The notes under the pieces were generated by a model. That model was not told the DNA's origin and made no database searches. It saw only the letters and a program-made list of their open reading frames with translations. This document shows positions 1 to 6,479 of a stretch of 15,322 nucleotides of DNA, one piece after another. The translations under genes and the position numbers were made by a program. Within the stretch, counting starts at the first letter, position 1; each line of letters begins with the position of its first letter. This DNA comes from Phycisphaerae bacterium (GTDB taxonomy: Bacteria; Planctomycetota; Phycisphaerae; UBA1845; Fen-1342): positions 1 through 15,322 of the forward strand of contig JALHOX010000049.1 in the NCBI GenBank assembly GCA_022842805.1. The letters run 5' to 3'.

Positions 1-61
1 CGAGCAGCGCGGCGAGGCCGCTGTGAGCGGTGTTCAGATGATTGGACTTGAATCGGTTCAT
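1..61 (-). CDS. N-terminal fragment of an unidentified protein, cut by the left edge
   Basis: An ATG at 59-61 on the minus strand opens a reading frame that stays open for 20 codons to the window edge and begins MNRFKSNHLNT. A Shine-Dalgarno GGAG (68-71) lies 6 nt before it, which is the main support. The visible residues end in a small hydrophobic run (GLAALL) that could start a signal peptide or membrane segment, but too little is present to name a family. It lies downstream of the prepilin-like gene on the same strand and is separated from it by a strong terminator at 236-265, so it probably has its own promoter in the roughly 165 nt between. Nothing can be said about its function. Confidence 0.5.
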   Translation of the reverse strand, partial: MNRFKSNHLNTAHSGLAALL

Positions 62-67
62 GAGCTT

Positions 68-71
68 CTCC
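68..71 (-). promoter_or_regulatory. Ribosome binding site of the left-edge gene
   Basis: GGAG on the minus strand (within GGAGAAG), 6 nt before the ATG at 61. It is the main reason for calling the short edge fragment a gene. Confidence 0.5.
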
Positions 72-235
72 GTTGGAGTCGGTTGTTTTTTTCGTGGTTC
101 GGGGTCAAGTCAGCGTCCCCCCGGTGCACCGCGGGCGGACGGGAGAAGCTTCGAAGGGGGCGGGTAGACGGATGCAGAAATGGGCGAATTGGACGAATTT
201 GCACGACCACGCCCCCGCGCCCCCCGGGTCGGCGC

Positions 236-265
236 AAAAAAATAGGAGCGACGCAGGGTCGCTCC
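236..265 (-). terminator. Rho-independent terminator of the prepilin-like gene
   Basis: A perfect 8-bp inverted repeat (GGAGCGAC, 245-252; GTCGCTCC, 258-265) with a 5-nt loop. On the minus strand it is followed by TA and seven T residues (236-242). It sits about 50 nt after the stop of the prepilin-like gene and is in the right orientation to end that transcript. Confidence 0.85.
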
Positions 266-314
266 GCTGGGGACATTTGCTGTTTCGCTCGACCGTCGAG
301 GCGGCGACCGATAA

Positions 315-1355
315 TTAGTCCGGCAATACCCGATCGGCGTCCCAGCCCTGCAACAGCGACAGCGTCTCCGCTTCGAGTTGCCCCGGCGATCGCAGGAACG
401 AGCCGCTCGGCAGCGCGAAACCGTGATATCGCGTCTGCTTCTCCGTCATCACTTCGACGTGGCCGTCAAAGAACGAGGCGTTCAGGATGTACTCTTTTCC
501 GTTGCGGTGGCGGTAGCTCTTCTTGAGGTTGAGTTCGGGGTCGCCACCCGGATCGAATTGAGTACCGTACTCCCGGCCACGATTGAAGATGGTGCCTGAC
601 GAAGCGAAGTTGCCGACTCCGTAGCCGTCGATCGCGTTGGCGCGGGCCCACAGCGAAAAGCGGCCGCTGTCCTCAATAAAACGCATGCCGTCCAGCAGGA
701 AGAACTTTCGTGACGGCGGGCCCACCTTGGAGATACGCGGCAGATAGTCGCGCGGCGGCTCCGATTCCCAGCCCGTCGGCGCGACTTGCCAATCCACCGG
801 GTACTCGCCGGAGCCCGGCGTGGAGTTTTTAAACGTGCCCTGCCTGAGGCCCGCGTAGTTGCGACCGACCAGCAGGAACTTCCAGCTGATCAGAAAACTC
901 GGAGCCAACTGGGTATTCCACTGATCGTGCGGCGCGGGAGGGCCGCCCAGGAGAGGAGTCACATCGCTCGTTTCCGGACAGCGGAAGACGCCTTCGCGTG
1001 TCTGAGCCATTCGCCCGATCGTGTTGGCGTAGTTGATGCCCGAGTCTTTCATGTACCGCTCGCGGAGCGGCGTCGCCCAGTCCCAGGGCGTGGTCGGAGC
1101 ATCGCGATAGGTGAGCGCGCTGCCGGGGCCGAACGCCGGAATGCCCGAACCATTGGGCGCGCCGACGATCCAGTCGTCGTTCTCAAGCCCGTAACCGGTC
1201 GCTGCAATCGCAATTTGCCGCTGTCCCGAGCCACAGACGACGCGCTTGGCCAGTCGCCGAGCGCCGCTGAGGGAGGGGAGCAAGATCGAGATCAGCACCG
1301 CGATAATCGCGACAACGACCAGAAGCTCGATGAGTGTGAAGCCTTTGCGTTTCAT
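315..1355 (-). CDS. Prepilin-type N-terminal domain / H-X9-DG C-terminal domain protein (planctomycete pseudopilin-like)
   Basis: A 346-residue exported protein. Residues 1-30 are a class III (type IV pilin) signal: a short basic n-region KRKG, cleavage expected after Gly5, then FTLIELLVVVAIIAVLISIL with Glu at mature position 5, followed by LLPSLSGARRLAKR. Near the C-terminus a His-rich stretch around H283 leads to FFDGHV (D297-G298), which is the H-X9-DG motif. This pairing defines a large paralogous family of planctomycetes and relatives, often tens to hundreds of copies per genome, whose roles are mostly unknown. The middle region is variable and shows no recognised enzyme domain. It lies 67 nt downstream of the zinc-ribbon gene on the same strand and may share its transcript; a strong terminator follows. 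GAGAGA lies about 5 nt before the ATG and is a weak ribosome site. The protein is probably inserted in the inner membrane and processed by a prepilin peptidase. Confidence 0.93.
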   Translation of the reverse strand: MKRKGFTLIELLVVVAIIAVLISILLPSLSGARRLAKRVVCGSGQRQIAIAATGYGLENDDWIVGAPNGSGIPAFGPGSALTYRDAPTTPWDWATPLRERYMKDSGINYANTIGRMAQTREGVFRCPETSDVTPLLGGPPAPHDQWNTQLAPSFLISWKFLLVGRNYAGLRQGTFKNSTPGSGEYPVDWQVAPTGWESEPPRDYLPRISKVGPPSRKFFLLDGMRFIEDSGRFSLWARANAIDGYGVGNFASSGTIFNRGREYGTQFDPGGDPELNLKKSYRHRNGKEYILNASFFDGHVEVMTEKQTRYHGFALPSGSFLRSPGQLEAETLSLLQGWDADRVLPD

Positions 1356-1422
1356 GAATCTCTCAAACTCGTGGAAGTCGCTCCGACGATGGGCGGAGCG
1401 TGCGTCTAACGTCTTAGGCCTA

Positions 1423-1773
1423 TCATGAACCCCATGGCAGCGGGGCCTTGCAATTCTTGCAGTTCATCCGGTCGGGGAGGTCTTTCTTATCCTCGTACTG
1501 CGCCTTCAGCAGGATGTTGTGAATCTGGATCGTTCCGCATCCGCGGCACTTCGTACCGCGCAAGACGGTTGAATTCCCACATTTCGGGCACTTCGCCGGA
1601 TAGCCGCCCCCACCGACCCGCAGGGTCGTGCCACCGGTCCAGTCACAGCCGTCCGAGGAGCACGCGCTGTCTTCGGTAACGCTCGGGCTGCTCCCGAAGT
1701 TCTGATAAGCGTAAATCCCGCCCACGACGGCTAGAGCGATTACGACCGCGGCGATGATCGCGTTCCGGTTCAT
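1423..1773 (-). CDS. Small membrane-anchored zinc-ribbon protein
   Basis: A 116-residue protein starting MNRNAIIAAVV. Residues 5-20 form one transmembrane helix, and the rest would be a soluble Cys-rich domain. Eight cysteines are arranged in pairs: C38/C43 (CSSDGC), C62/C65 (CPKC), C76/C79 (CRGC) and C105/C108 (CKNC). This is enough for two zinc-ribbon or rubredoxin-like knuckle sites. The ATG at 1773 was chosen because it places the membrane segment at the N-terminus. The same frame extends to 1887, but that extension is Arg/Pro-rich and crosses an inverted repeat, so it is unlikely to be coding. I do not recognise a named family; zinc ribbons mediate protein or nucleic-acid contacts and give no function by themselves. 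The prepilin-like gene follows after 67 nt on the same strand. Confidence 0.75.
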   Translation of the reverse strand: MNRNAIIAAVVIALAVVGGIYAYQNFGSSPSVTEDSACSSDGCDWTGGTTLRVGGGGYPAKCPKCGNSTVLRGTKCRGCGTIQIHNILLKAQYEDKKDLPDRMNCKNCKAPLPWGS

Positions 1774-1820
1774 CCACTCGTCTCGGCAAAACTCGTCGGG
1801 GCGCCAGCAGCGAATTTGGG

Positions 1821-1841
1821 CGACCGGCGCAACGCCGGTCG
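1821..1841. repeat. Perfect 9-bp inverted repeat (3-nt loop)
   Basis: CGACCGGCG (1821-1829), CAA, CGCCGGTCG (1833-1841). It lies about 48 nt upstream of the zinc-ribbon start and could sit in its 5' leader. A second, 6-bp inverted repeat (CGGACA / TGTCCG, 1859-1876) follows closely. Dispersed repeat word or leader hairpin; function unknown. Confidence 0.6.
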
Positions 1842-2103
1842 GGTGCTCTTTTGAAGGCCGGACACGCCGATGTCCGACCGAACGCAAGCATTGTAGTGGC
1901 GGACCCGCCCGGCGGCGAAGGGTTGTTGATTAAGATTTGGTTAAGAATCGAACGAGCGCCAGCGCGCGTCTGAAATCGAACTCGCCGACCCCGGCCGCGA
2001 TCGGGTGGCACGGTTGGTTAGCACGTGGGACGGCACGTCGGGTGGCATGAACAAGCTGTACTCGGCTTGTCCGTGTCGGCGATGGTCCAGCGCCGCTCGA
2101 AAA

Positions 2104-2131
2104 CACGGACAACGGAGTACCGTTGTCCGTG
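2104..2131. repeat. Perfect 12-bp inverted repeat with AGTA loop
   Basis: The left arm CACGGACAACGG (2104-2115) pairs fully with CCGTTGTCCGTG (2120-2131) around the loop AGTA. On the minus strand the stem is followed directly by TTTT (2100-2103), so it has terminator shape, but no minus-strand gene lies just upstream of it. The same CGG-AGTA-CCG apex occurs in the terminator at 4741-4773. Confidence 0.8.
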
Positions 2132-2160
2132 CCACCCGACCGTTGCCCGTGCCACCCGAC
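2121..2160. repeat. Two tandem 20-bp units, one mismatch
   Basis: Units 2121-2140 and 2141-2160 read CGTTG-T/C-CCGTGCCACCCGAC. The core GTGCCACCCGA recurs inverted at 2001-2013 (TCGGGTGGCACGG), and a shorter version (GTCGGGTGGCA) at 2037-2047. The first unit overlaps the right arm of the 2104-2131 hairpin. Looks like a dispersed intergenic repeat family. Confidence 0.8.
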
Positions 2161-2221
2161 GGGCTCGCGAAACCGTGGCAGGGACAACGTGGTGGCCGGG
2201 GCCGCTACACTCGGCGAACCT

Positions 2222-2632
2222 ATGAGCCGAGAGTTTCGCTATCAGCGGCGGGTCACTTTCGCCGAGACCGACATGGCCGGCGTGATGCACTTTTCCAACT
2301 ATTACCGCTGGCTGGAGGAGATCGAGCACGCCTGGTGGCGGTCGCTGGGGATGAGCGTCTGCACGCACGACGGCCTGCAATCGGTGAGTTGGCCGCGGGT
2401 GAAGACGACCTGCGAATACATCCGCCCGGCCCGGTTCGAGGACGTGCTGGACCTCTCGCTCCGCGTGACGCGGGTGGGCGGGAAATCGCTCGAATACGAA
2501 GTCGACTTCGCCCGCGCCGCCGAGCCGATCGCCCGCGGCACGACTGTCGCCGTCTGCTGCCAGATCGACCGCGGCGGGATCTTCCGCTCGATCGAGATTC
2601 CGGCAGACATCCGGGCGAAGCTGACGGGGTGA
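2222..2632 (+). CDS. Acyl-CoA thioesterase, 4-hydroxybenzoyl-CoA thioesterase/YbgC-FadM hotdog family
   Basis: A 136-residue cytoplasmic enzyme, the usual length for single-hotdog thioesterases, which hydrolyse an acyl-CoA to free acid and CoA and act as dimers or tetramers. Residues 12-33 carry the family signature: TFAETDMAGVMHFSNYYRW, with the catalytic-type Asp17 followed by G20, H23, N26-Y27 and the Glu pair 32/33 of the central helix. The rest (SVSWPRVKTTCEYIRPARFED, then a V/L-rich strand region) matches the remaining hotdog sheet. The ATG at 2222 was chosen because it begins just before this signature; in-frame codons upstream lie in repeat DNA. No strong Shine-Dalgarno is visible. 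The substrate cannot be read from sequence. The next gene on the same strand starts 198 nt later, so co-transcription is possible but unproven. Confidence 0.88.
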   Translation: MSREFRYQRRVTFAETDMAGVMHFSNYYRWLEEIEHAWWRSLGMSVCTHDGLQSVSWPRVKTTCEYIRPARFEDVLDLSLRVTRVGGKSLEYEVDFARAAEPIARGTTVAVCCQIDRGGIFRSIEIPADIRAKLTG

Positions 2633-2815
2633 GCGGGGAGTGCGGGCATTTGGCCCGAGCGCCGATCGATTCAGCGCGTGACGTGCCGGCAGAGCGCCCG
2701 CAGTCCCCTACTTGCCTCTGGCCCCTTCACGCCTTCGTCGCTGCGTCGCTATTTGCACCCCTTCACCCCTCCAACTTGCGATTCGCCAAGTCGCCCCTAC
2801 CCTCATGACTTCAAC

Positions 2816-2821
2816 AAGGAG
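2816..2821 (+). promoter_or_regulatory. Ribosome binding site of the EamA-like membrane protein
   Basis: AAGGAG with 9 nt to the ATG at 2831. It fixes the start and excludes the longer frame beginning at 2678. Confidence 0.75.
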
Positions 2822-2830
2822 ATTCGACGC

Positions 2831-3304
2831 ATGAAGGACACGTGGCTGCTGTTCGCGATCGGGGCGTTTTTGTGCTGGGGCGCGTATGTGCCCACGATTC
2901 ACTCCGGCCAGCTCGCGATCGGCGGGAAGTCGAAGGCGCTATGGGCATTTCTCTTTGTCGGCGTCGCGTACTTTCTGACGGCGGTACTCGTGCCCGCGGG
3001 GCTGCTGGCGTCGCGCGGCGATCTGGCGGTCGTGCCGGGGGCGAAGGGCGTGGGCGTGTCGATCCTGGCGGGCGTGCTCGGCGCGGGTGGGGCGCTGTGC
3101 GTGATTCTGGCGCTGATGAACGGCGGCACGCCGGCATCGGTGCCGCCGATCGTCTTCGCGGGCGCGCCGATCGTGGCGAGCATCGTGGCGATGGTGCTCC
3201 ACCCGCCCAAGAGCGGCATCAGCGGCATCAATCCGCTGTACTTTGTGGGCATTTTGCTGGCGGCGGGCGGGGCGGCGCTGGTCCTGCGATTTAAGCCGGC
3301 CTAA
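2831..3304 (+). CDS. Half-size EamA/DMT-like integral membrane protein
   Basis: A 157-residue, very hydrophobic protein with about five predicted transmembrane segments (roughly residues 5-21, 36-60, 73-97, 104-123 and 135-153). The final GAPIVASIVAM...NPLYFVGILLAAGGAALVLRF resembles the last two helices of a DMT-superfamily (EamA, GRP/RhaT-like) repeat, where a helix ending in a substrate-side Pro/Gly turn is followed by 'GILLAAGGAALV'. Full DMT carriers have ten helices (two repeats); this is one repeat, so it would need to dimerise, as small multidrug-type relatives do. The ATG at 2831 is fixed by AAGGAG 9 nt upstream. The substrate is unknown. The next gene starts 55 nt downstream on the same strand. 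The assignment rests on hydropathy and C-terminal pattern only. Confidence 0.7.
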   Translation: MKDTWLLFAIGAFLCWGAYVPTIHSGQLAIGGKSKALWAFLFVGVAYFLTAVLVPAGLLASRGDLAVVPGAKGVGVSILAGVLGAGGALCVILALMNGGTPASVPPIVFAGAPIVASIVAMVLHPPKSGISGINPLYFVGILLAAGGAALVLRFKPA

Positions 3305-3359
3305 ATCGGGAAGATTGTGGCGAGTTTCGAGGGCAGAGTGTCGAGTTGAAGATTGGATC

Positions 3360-4697
3360 ATGCGCGCATTCCGATCGATCACAGTGTCAGGTGGCAGATG
3401 GCAGGTGTCGGGGCTGGCGATCGCGCTGGCGTTGGCGGGGTCGAGCGCGTTTGCGGGCGATTGGGCGACATTTCGCGGCGATGCGGCGCAGGCCGGCGTC
3501 GCGAAGGATGTCTTGCCTGAGAAGCTCGAACTGCTGTGGCAGTACGAGATGGGCGACGCGCTCGGAATGGGATTGGTCGTCGCCGACGGCGCGCTGTTCG
3601 CGGCTGCTCAGAACGGGCGGATTCACGCGCTCGACGCGGCGAGCGGGGCGCTGAAGTGGAAGTTTGAGCAGGAGGATGCGTTTGTCGCGCCGGCGGCGGT
3701 GATCGATGGCGCGGTTTACGTCGGCGACGATTTTCACGTCATGCTCTCTTTCGACGCGGCAAGCGGAAAGAAGCGCTGGAGCTTTGAGACGCAGGGGTCG
3801 ATTCACTCGGGCGTGCAGGCGGCGGGCGCGGGGCGGGTGCTCTTTGGTTCGGACGATGGGCATCTGTACTGTCTGAACGCGGCGGATGGCGGGATTGCGT
3901 GGAAATACGCGGCCGATGATCGCGTCTATGGCACGCCCGCGGTTTTCGAGGGGGCGGCGCTCTTCTCGGGGTGCGACGGATTTCTGCATGTGATCCGGCT
4001 CAGCGACGGGGCGCGGGCGGCGCGGATTCCGATCGGATCGCCGAGCGCGTCGAGCGTGGCGGTGGACGCGGCGTCGCGGCGGGCGGTGCTGGGGACGCAT
4101 GGCAATCAGGTGCGGGCGATCGAGTTGCCGGGGGCGAGCGAGTTTGCGGCGCTGTTGGCGAAGGCACGCGTCGCCTCCCCGAGCAGCGCGCCCGCCAGCG
4201 GGCCGGCTGCGGCCTCAAACGTCGCATCGAGCGGGCCGAGCACCGAACCGACGACCGCGGAGCGCGCCGCGGCGGCCGAGCGCGCGTTCGACCCGGCCGA
4301 AGCGGGCGGGATGCGCAGTGCGTGGGTCTTTGAGGCGAGCGAGCGGCAGTTTCCGTTTGTTTCGTCGGCCGCGATCGACGGCGGCATCGTGGTGATTGGC
4401 GGCAAGGACAAGGTGATCTGGGGGCTCGACCTGGCAGAGGGTAAGCCGCGCTGGCGGACGCCGGCGCGGGGGCGGATCGAGGCATCGGCGGTGATCGCGC
4501 CAGTGGGCGAGAAGCGGGCGGCCTGGGCGTTTGTCGGCGCGCAGGACGGGACGATGTACGCGTTGGCGCTGGCGGATGGGCGCGTCGCATGGCAGTACGA
4601 GAGCGGAGCGAGCATCAACACGACCGCGGCGATCGCGGGCGGGAGGCTCTACTTTGCGAATGATGCGGGCACTGTGTTTTGTTTTGGGGCGAAGTGA
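3360..4697 (+). CDS. Exported PQQ/BamB-like beta-propeller repeat protein
   Basis: A 445-residue protein with an N-terminal signal peptide (hydrophobic core about residues 18-31, likely cleavage after SAFA). Residues 34-40 (DWATFRG) are the usual opening of planctomycete PQQ-propeller proteins. At least five blades show the A/D-x-x-x-G-x-x-x-W pattern: DAASGALKW, DAASGKKRW, NAADGGIAW, DLAEGKPRW and ALADGRVAW, each preceded by a GxxxY/IxALD-type strand. About residues 270-318 are a Pro/Ala/Ser-rich insert between the third and fourth recognisable blades. No dehydrogenase residues are visible, so a scaffold or binding role in the periplasm, as in BamB, is more likely than catalysis. The ATG at 3360 is the first codon compatible with a short n-region; no Shine-Dalgarno is seen and repeat-like DNA covers the start. 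The gene ends convergent to the next operon. Confidence 0.87.
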   Translation: MRAFRSITVSGGRWQVSGLAIALALAGSSAFAGDWATFRGDAAQAGVAKDVLPEKLELLWQYEMGDALGMGLVVADGALFAAAQNGRIHALDAASGALKWKFEQEDAFVAPAAVIDGAVYVGDDFHVMLSFDAASGKKRWSFETQGSIHSGVQAAGAGRVLFGSDDGHLYCLNAADGGIAWKYAADDRVYGTPAVFEGAALFSGCDGFLHVIRLSDGARAARIPIGSPSASSVAVDAASRRAVLGTHGNQVRAIELPGASEFAALLAKARVASPSSAPASGPAAASNVASSGPSTEPTTAERAAAAERAFDPAEAGGMRSAWVFEASERQFPFVSSAAIDGGIVVIGGKDKVIWGLDLAEGKPRWRTPARGRIEASAVIAPVGEKRAAWAFVGAQDGTMYALALADGRVAWQYESGASINTTAAIAGGRLYFANDAGTVFCFGAK

Positions 4698-4740
4698 CGC
4701 GAATGCTGTAGCAGGCGGCGGCTTGCCGACCGACGAAGAG

Positions 4741-4773
4741 AAAAAGGCAGGGCGCGGAGTACCGCGGCCTGCC
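4741..4773 (-). terminator. Rho-independent terminator of the 8080-4866 operon
   Basis: A 12-bp stem with one mismatch (4746-4757 with 4762-4773) around loop AGTA. On the minus strand it is followed by TTTTT (4741-4745). It lies about 90 nt after the stop of the YbaY-domain gene. The apex CGG-AGTA-CCG is the same as in the hairpin at 2104-2131. Confidence 0.8.
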
Positions 4774-4792
4774 CTACGCATCTGCGCATCCG

Positions 4793-4810
4793 CGCGGGCT
4801 GAAGCCCGCG
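4793..4810. repeat. Perfect 8-bp inverted repeat with 2-nt centre
   Basis: CGCGGGCT (4793-4800), GA, AGCCCGCG (4803-4810). A near-perfect palindrome in a convergent spacer with no T-tail on either strand, so it looks like a dispersed repeat and not a terminator. A 6-bp inverted repeat follows at 4835-4855. Confidence 0.65.
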
Positions 4811-4865
4811 GCTCGTATCCAATCACTCATACTTCGGCCTACGAGCCGCAGGCCGCTACTTGTGC

Positions 4866-6401
4866 CTAGCGGGCGTTGACGAGTTCGACCTCGACGTTTT
4901 CGTCGGGATAGCCGTCGGTGATGACGCGGTCGTTGAAGGCGTTGTAGAACAAAGTTTGGCCGTTGACGAAGACCCGTGCCTCCAGCGTGTAGAAGCCGAA
5001 GGGGTCGACCTGGGCGGGGTTGTAGTCGAGCACGAAGGGGATCGGGACCTGGCGGCCGTTGGTGAGGAAGCGCTGCTCGGCGACGATGGCGGGGCCGCCG
5101 CGATCGGCGCCGGAATCGACGATTCGTACCAGTACTTCCGCGTTTTGCGGCAGCGCAATGCGCTCGCGATAGAAGAGCCGGCCGGCCAGCCGCGCGATCG
5201 GCAGAGGTGCGGCGACCGCTCCGCTGGCGGGTTCGAGCAGCAGGTCGATCGGCCGACGATCGCTGGCGGCGCCGACGCGGAAGGGCTGCACTGTTGCGTA
5301 CATCAGGCGGCCGGAGCCGGTCGCGATGTGGGCCGTCAGGCCGAGCGCCGAGCCGGGCGCGAGTCGCGGGCCGCAATCGATTTGAAACGGAATCGGCGAT
5401 TGTCCGCCGATGATCCGCTGCTCGCCGACGACTGCGCCGCCGGCGTTGAGGTCGATCAGCTGCACGGTGGCGCAGTTATCTGAGGGGAGCGCCAGCCGAC
5501 CGCGATAGCTCAGCGAACCGAAGAGGATCGTGGGCTGGACGATGATCGGCGGGATGCGGACGTAGACGAGGCGCTGGCCCTGATAGATGGGGCGGTAGTA
5601 GAGATTGCCGACGCGGCAGATGCGCTGTCCCTGATGCGTGATGAATTCGTGGCCGGCGGGCAGGACGCTGATCGTCGCGCCCAGCGGCGGCTCGACGACG
5701 AGATAGGCGAGACGCCCGTTCTGCACGGACGGCAGGTAGTACACGTCGTCGTAGCAGTAGTAGCTGACGCCGCCCAGCAGCACCGGCGTGCAGCCGCCGG
5801 GCAGAGAGCCGAGGAAGGCGCCGAGCGGCGGGTGGCAGACTTCGTAGCTAATTGCCGAGCCAGCGCCGATGGGGCGGTAATAGACGTCGCCCGCGCGGAA
5901 GTACTCGACAGCGCTGATGAGGATGCGCTCCGCGAGATTGGGCAGACGCGCGACGCGCGTGCCGCGCGGCACGAAGCCGCGGGCGCGGATGCCCCGCTCG
6001 ACCGGTCGGGCGCCAAACCCTGGGCGCGTCACGGAACGGTCGAAGTTGTTGATGGGCGAGAGGTTTCCGCCCCCGGGCAGTTGCGTGGGCCGCTCCGGGC
6101 GATTGTCTACCGGCGGGCGCACGACCGCGGGGCGATTGTTGCCCGTGGGCGGGTTCACGACGGGTGGATTGGTCACCGGCGGATTGGCCGTCGGCGGGCG
6201 ATTGATCGGTGCGGGGTTCACGACGGGCGGCGGGTTGGCCGGCGGCGGCGTGGGCTGCGGCGTGGGGCTGGTCGGCGGATTTGTCGGGCGGGGCTGACGG
6301 CCGACCGGGCGGCGGCGCACTTCCTGACCCCAGGCGTCGCCGACAAGGAGCAGACCCGCGAGCAGCGCGACGCGGGCGAGGGAGACGGTTCGCATATTCA
6401 T
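4866..6401 (-). CDS. Exported multidomain protein: Pro-rich stalk, three DUF6515-like Tyr-rich units, two YbaY-type domains
   Basis: A 511-residue protein with a signal peptide (about residues 1-25, ending DAWGQE). About residues 37-108 are Pro/Asn-rich (repeated NPP units), a likely extended stalk. About residues 151-283 hold three units of the type 'PPLGA-x-LP-G-..-YYCYDDVYYLP' (DVYYRP, YYCYDDVYY, NLYYRPI), resembling DUF6515. About residues 292-390 and 403-509 are two tandem domains with the YbaY (PF09619) pattern: L-x-Y-R-x-R-x-ALP, V-x-L/I-x-D, V-x-EQR, PIPF, then YxLxA and a final P..V.VELV. The second copy is closer to the family (LFYRERIALPQNA, PIPFVLDYNPAQVDPF). YbaY is an outer-membrane lipoprotein in Escherichia coli, and related domains occur in secretion pilotins. 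Two ATGs are possible, 6401 and 6395. This is the last gene of a minus-strand operon, 78 nt after the DUF2092 gene. Envelope location is inferred; precise role unknown. Confidence 0.82.
   Translation of the reverse strand: MNMRTVSLARVALLAGLLLVGDAWGQEVRRRPVGRQPRPTNPPTSPTPQPTPPPANPPPVVNPAPINRPPTANPPVTNPPVVNPPTGNNRPAVVRPPVDNRPERPTQLPGGGNLSPINNFDRSVTRPGFGARPVERGIRARGFVPRGTRVARLPNLAERILISAVEYFRAGDVYYRPIGAGSAISYEVCHPPLGAFLGSLPGGCTPVLLGGVSYYCYDDVYYLPSVQNGRLAYLVVEPPLGATISVLPAGHEFITHQGQRICRVGNLYYRPIYQGQRLVYVRIPPIIVQPTILFGSLSYRGRLALPSDNCATVQLIDLNAGGAVVGEQRIIGGQSPIPFQIDCGPRLAPGSALGLTAHIATGSGRLMYATVQPFRVGAASDRRPIDLLLEPASGAVAAPLPIARLAGRLFYRERIALPQNAEVLVRIVDSGADRGGPAIVAEQRFLTNGRQVPIPFVLDYNPAQVDPFGFYTLEARVFVNGQTLFYNAFNDRVITDGYPDENVEVELVNAR
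6081..6293 (-). repeat. Low-complexity Pro/Asn-rich coding repeat
   Basis: DNA for the stalk of the preceding protein: degenerate repeats of GGCGGATTGG/GGCGGGTTG-type units encoding (V/T/A)NPP motifs. Such tracts expand and contract easily, so its length may vary between strains. Confidence 0.6.
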
Positions 6402-6479
6402 CGTATCTTTCGAGACCTCATGCGGATGTTTACTTGTGTTGCAACGGGGCGGCGCGGCCGGGGAATCCATCGCCAAGGC

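Larger units (their letters stand above)
1774..2221. other. 448-nt gene-free spacer between divergent genes, rich in repeats
   Basis: The spacer lies between the minus-strand zinc-ribbon gene and the plus-strand thioesterase gene. No frame here has a plausible protein; the open frames are Arg/Pro-rich composition artefacts. It contains inverted repeats at 1821-1841, 1859-1876 and 2104-2131, a 20-bp tandem repeat at 2121-2160 with inverted copies at 2001-2013 and 2037-2047, and an AT-rich patch at about 1921-1950 with TTAAGA twice. It must hold promoters for both flanking genes, but I could not place -35/-10 boxes with confidence. Confidence 0.7.
4698..4865. other. Convergent spacer with palindromic words
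   Basis: This spacer separates the plus-strand propeller gene from the minus-strand YbaY-domain gene. Besides the terminator at 4741-4773 it holds CGCGGGCT-GA-AGCCCGCG (4793-4810) and CGGCCT...AGGCCG (4835-4855), plus GGCGGCTTGCC-type sequence near 4713-4729. No gene is seen. Confidence 0.65.

Noticed and set aside
1379..1400. 7-bp hairpin (CGCTCCG / CGGAGCG) between the zinc-ribbon and prepilin-like genes
   Set aside because: No T-run on the minus strand, so not called a terminator. The two genes may be co-transcribed.
786..1409. 207-codon plus-strand frame
   Set aside because: Antisense to the prepilin-like gene, with no motif or RBS.
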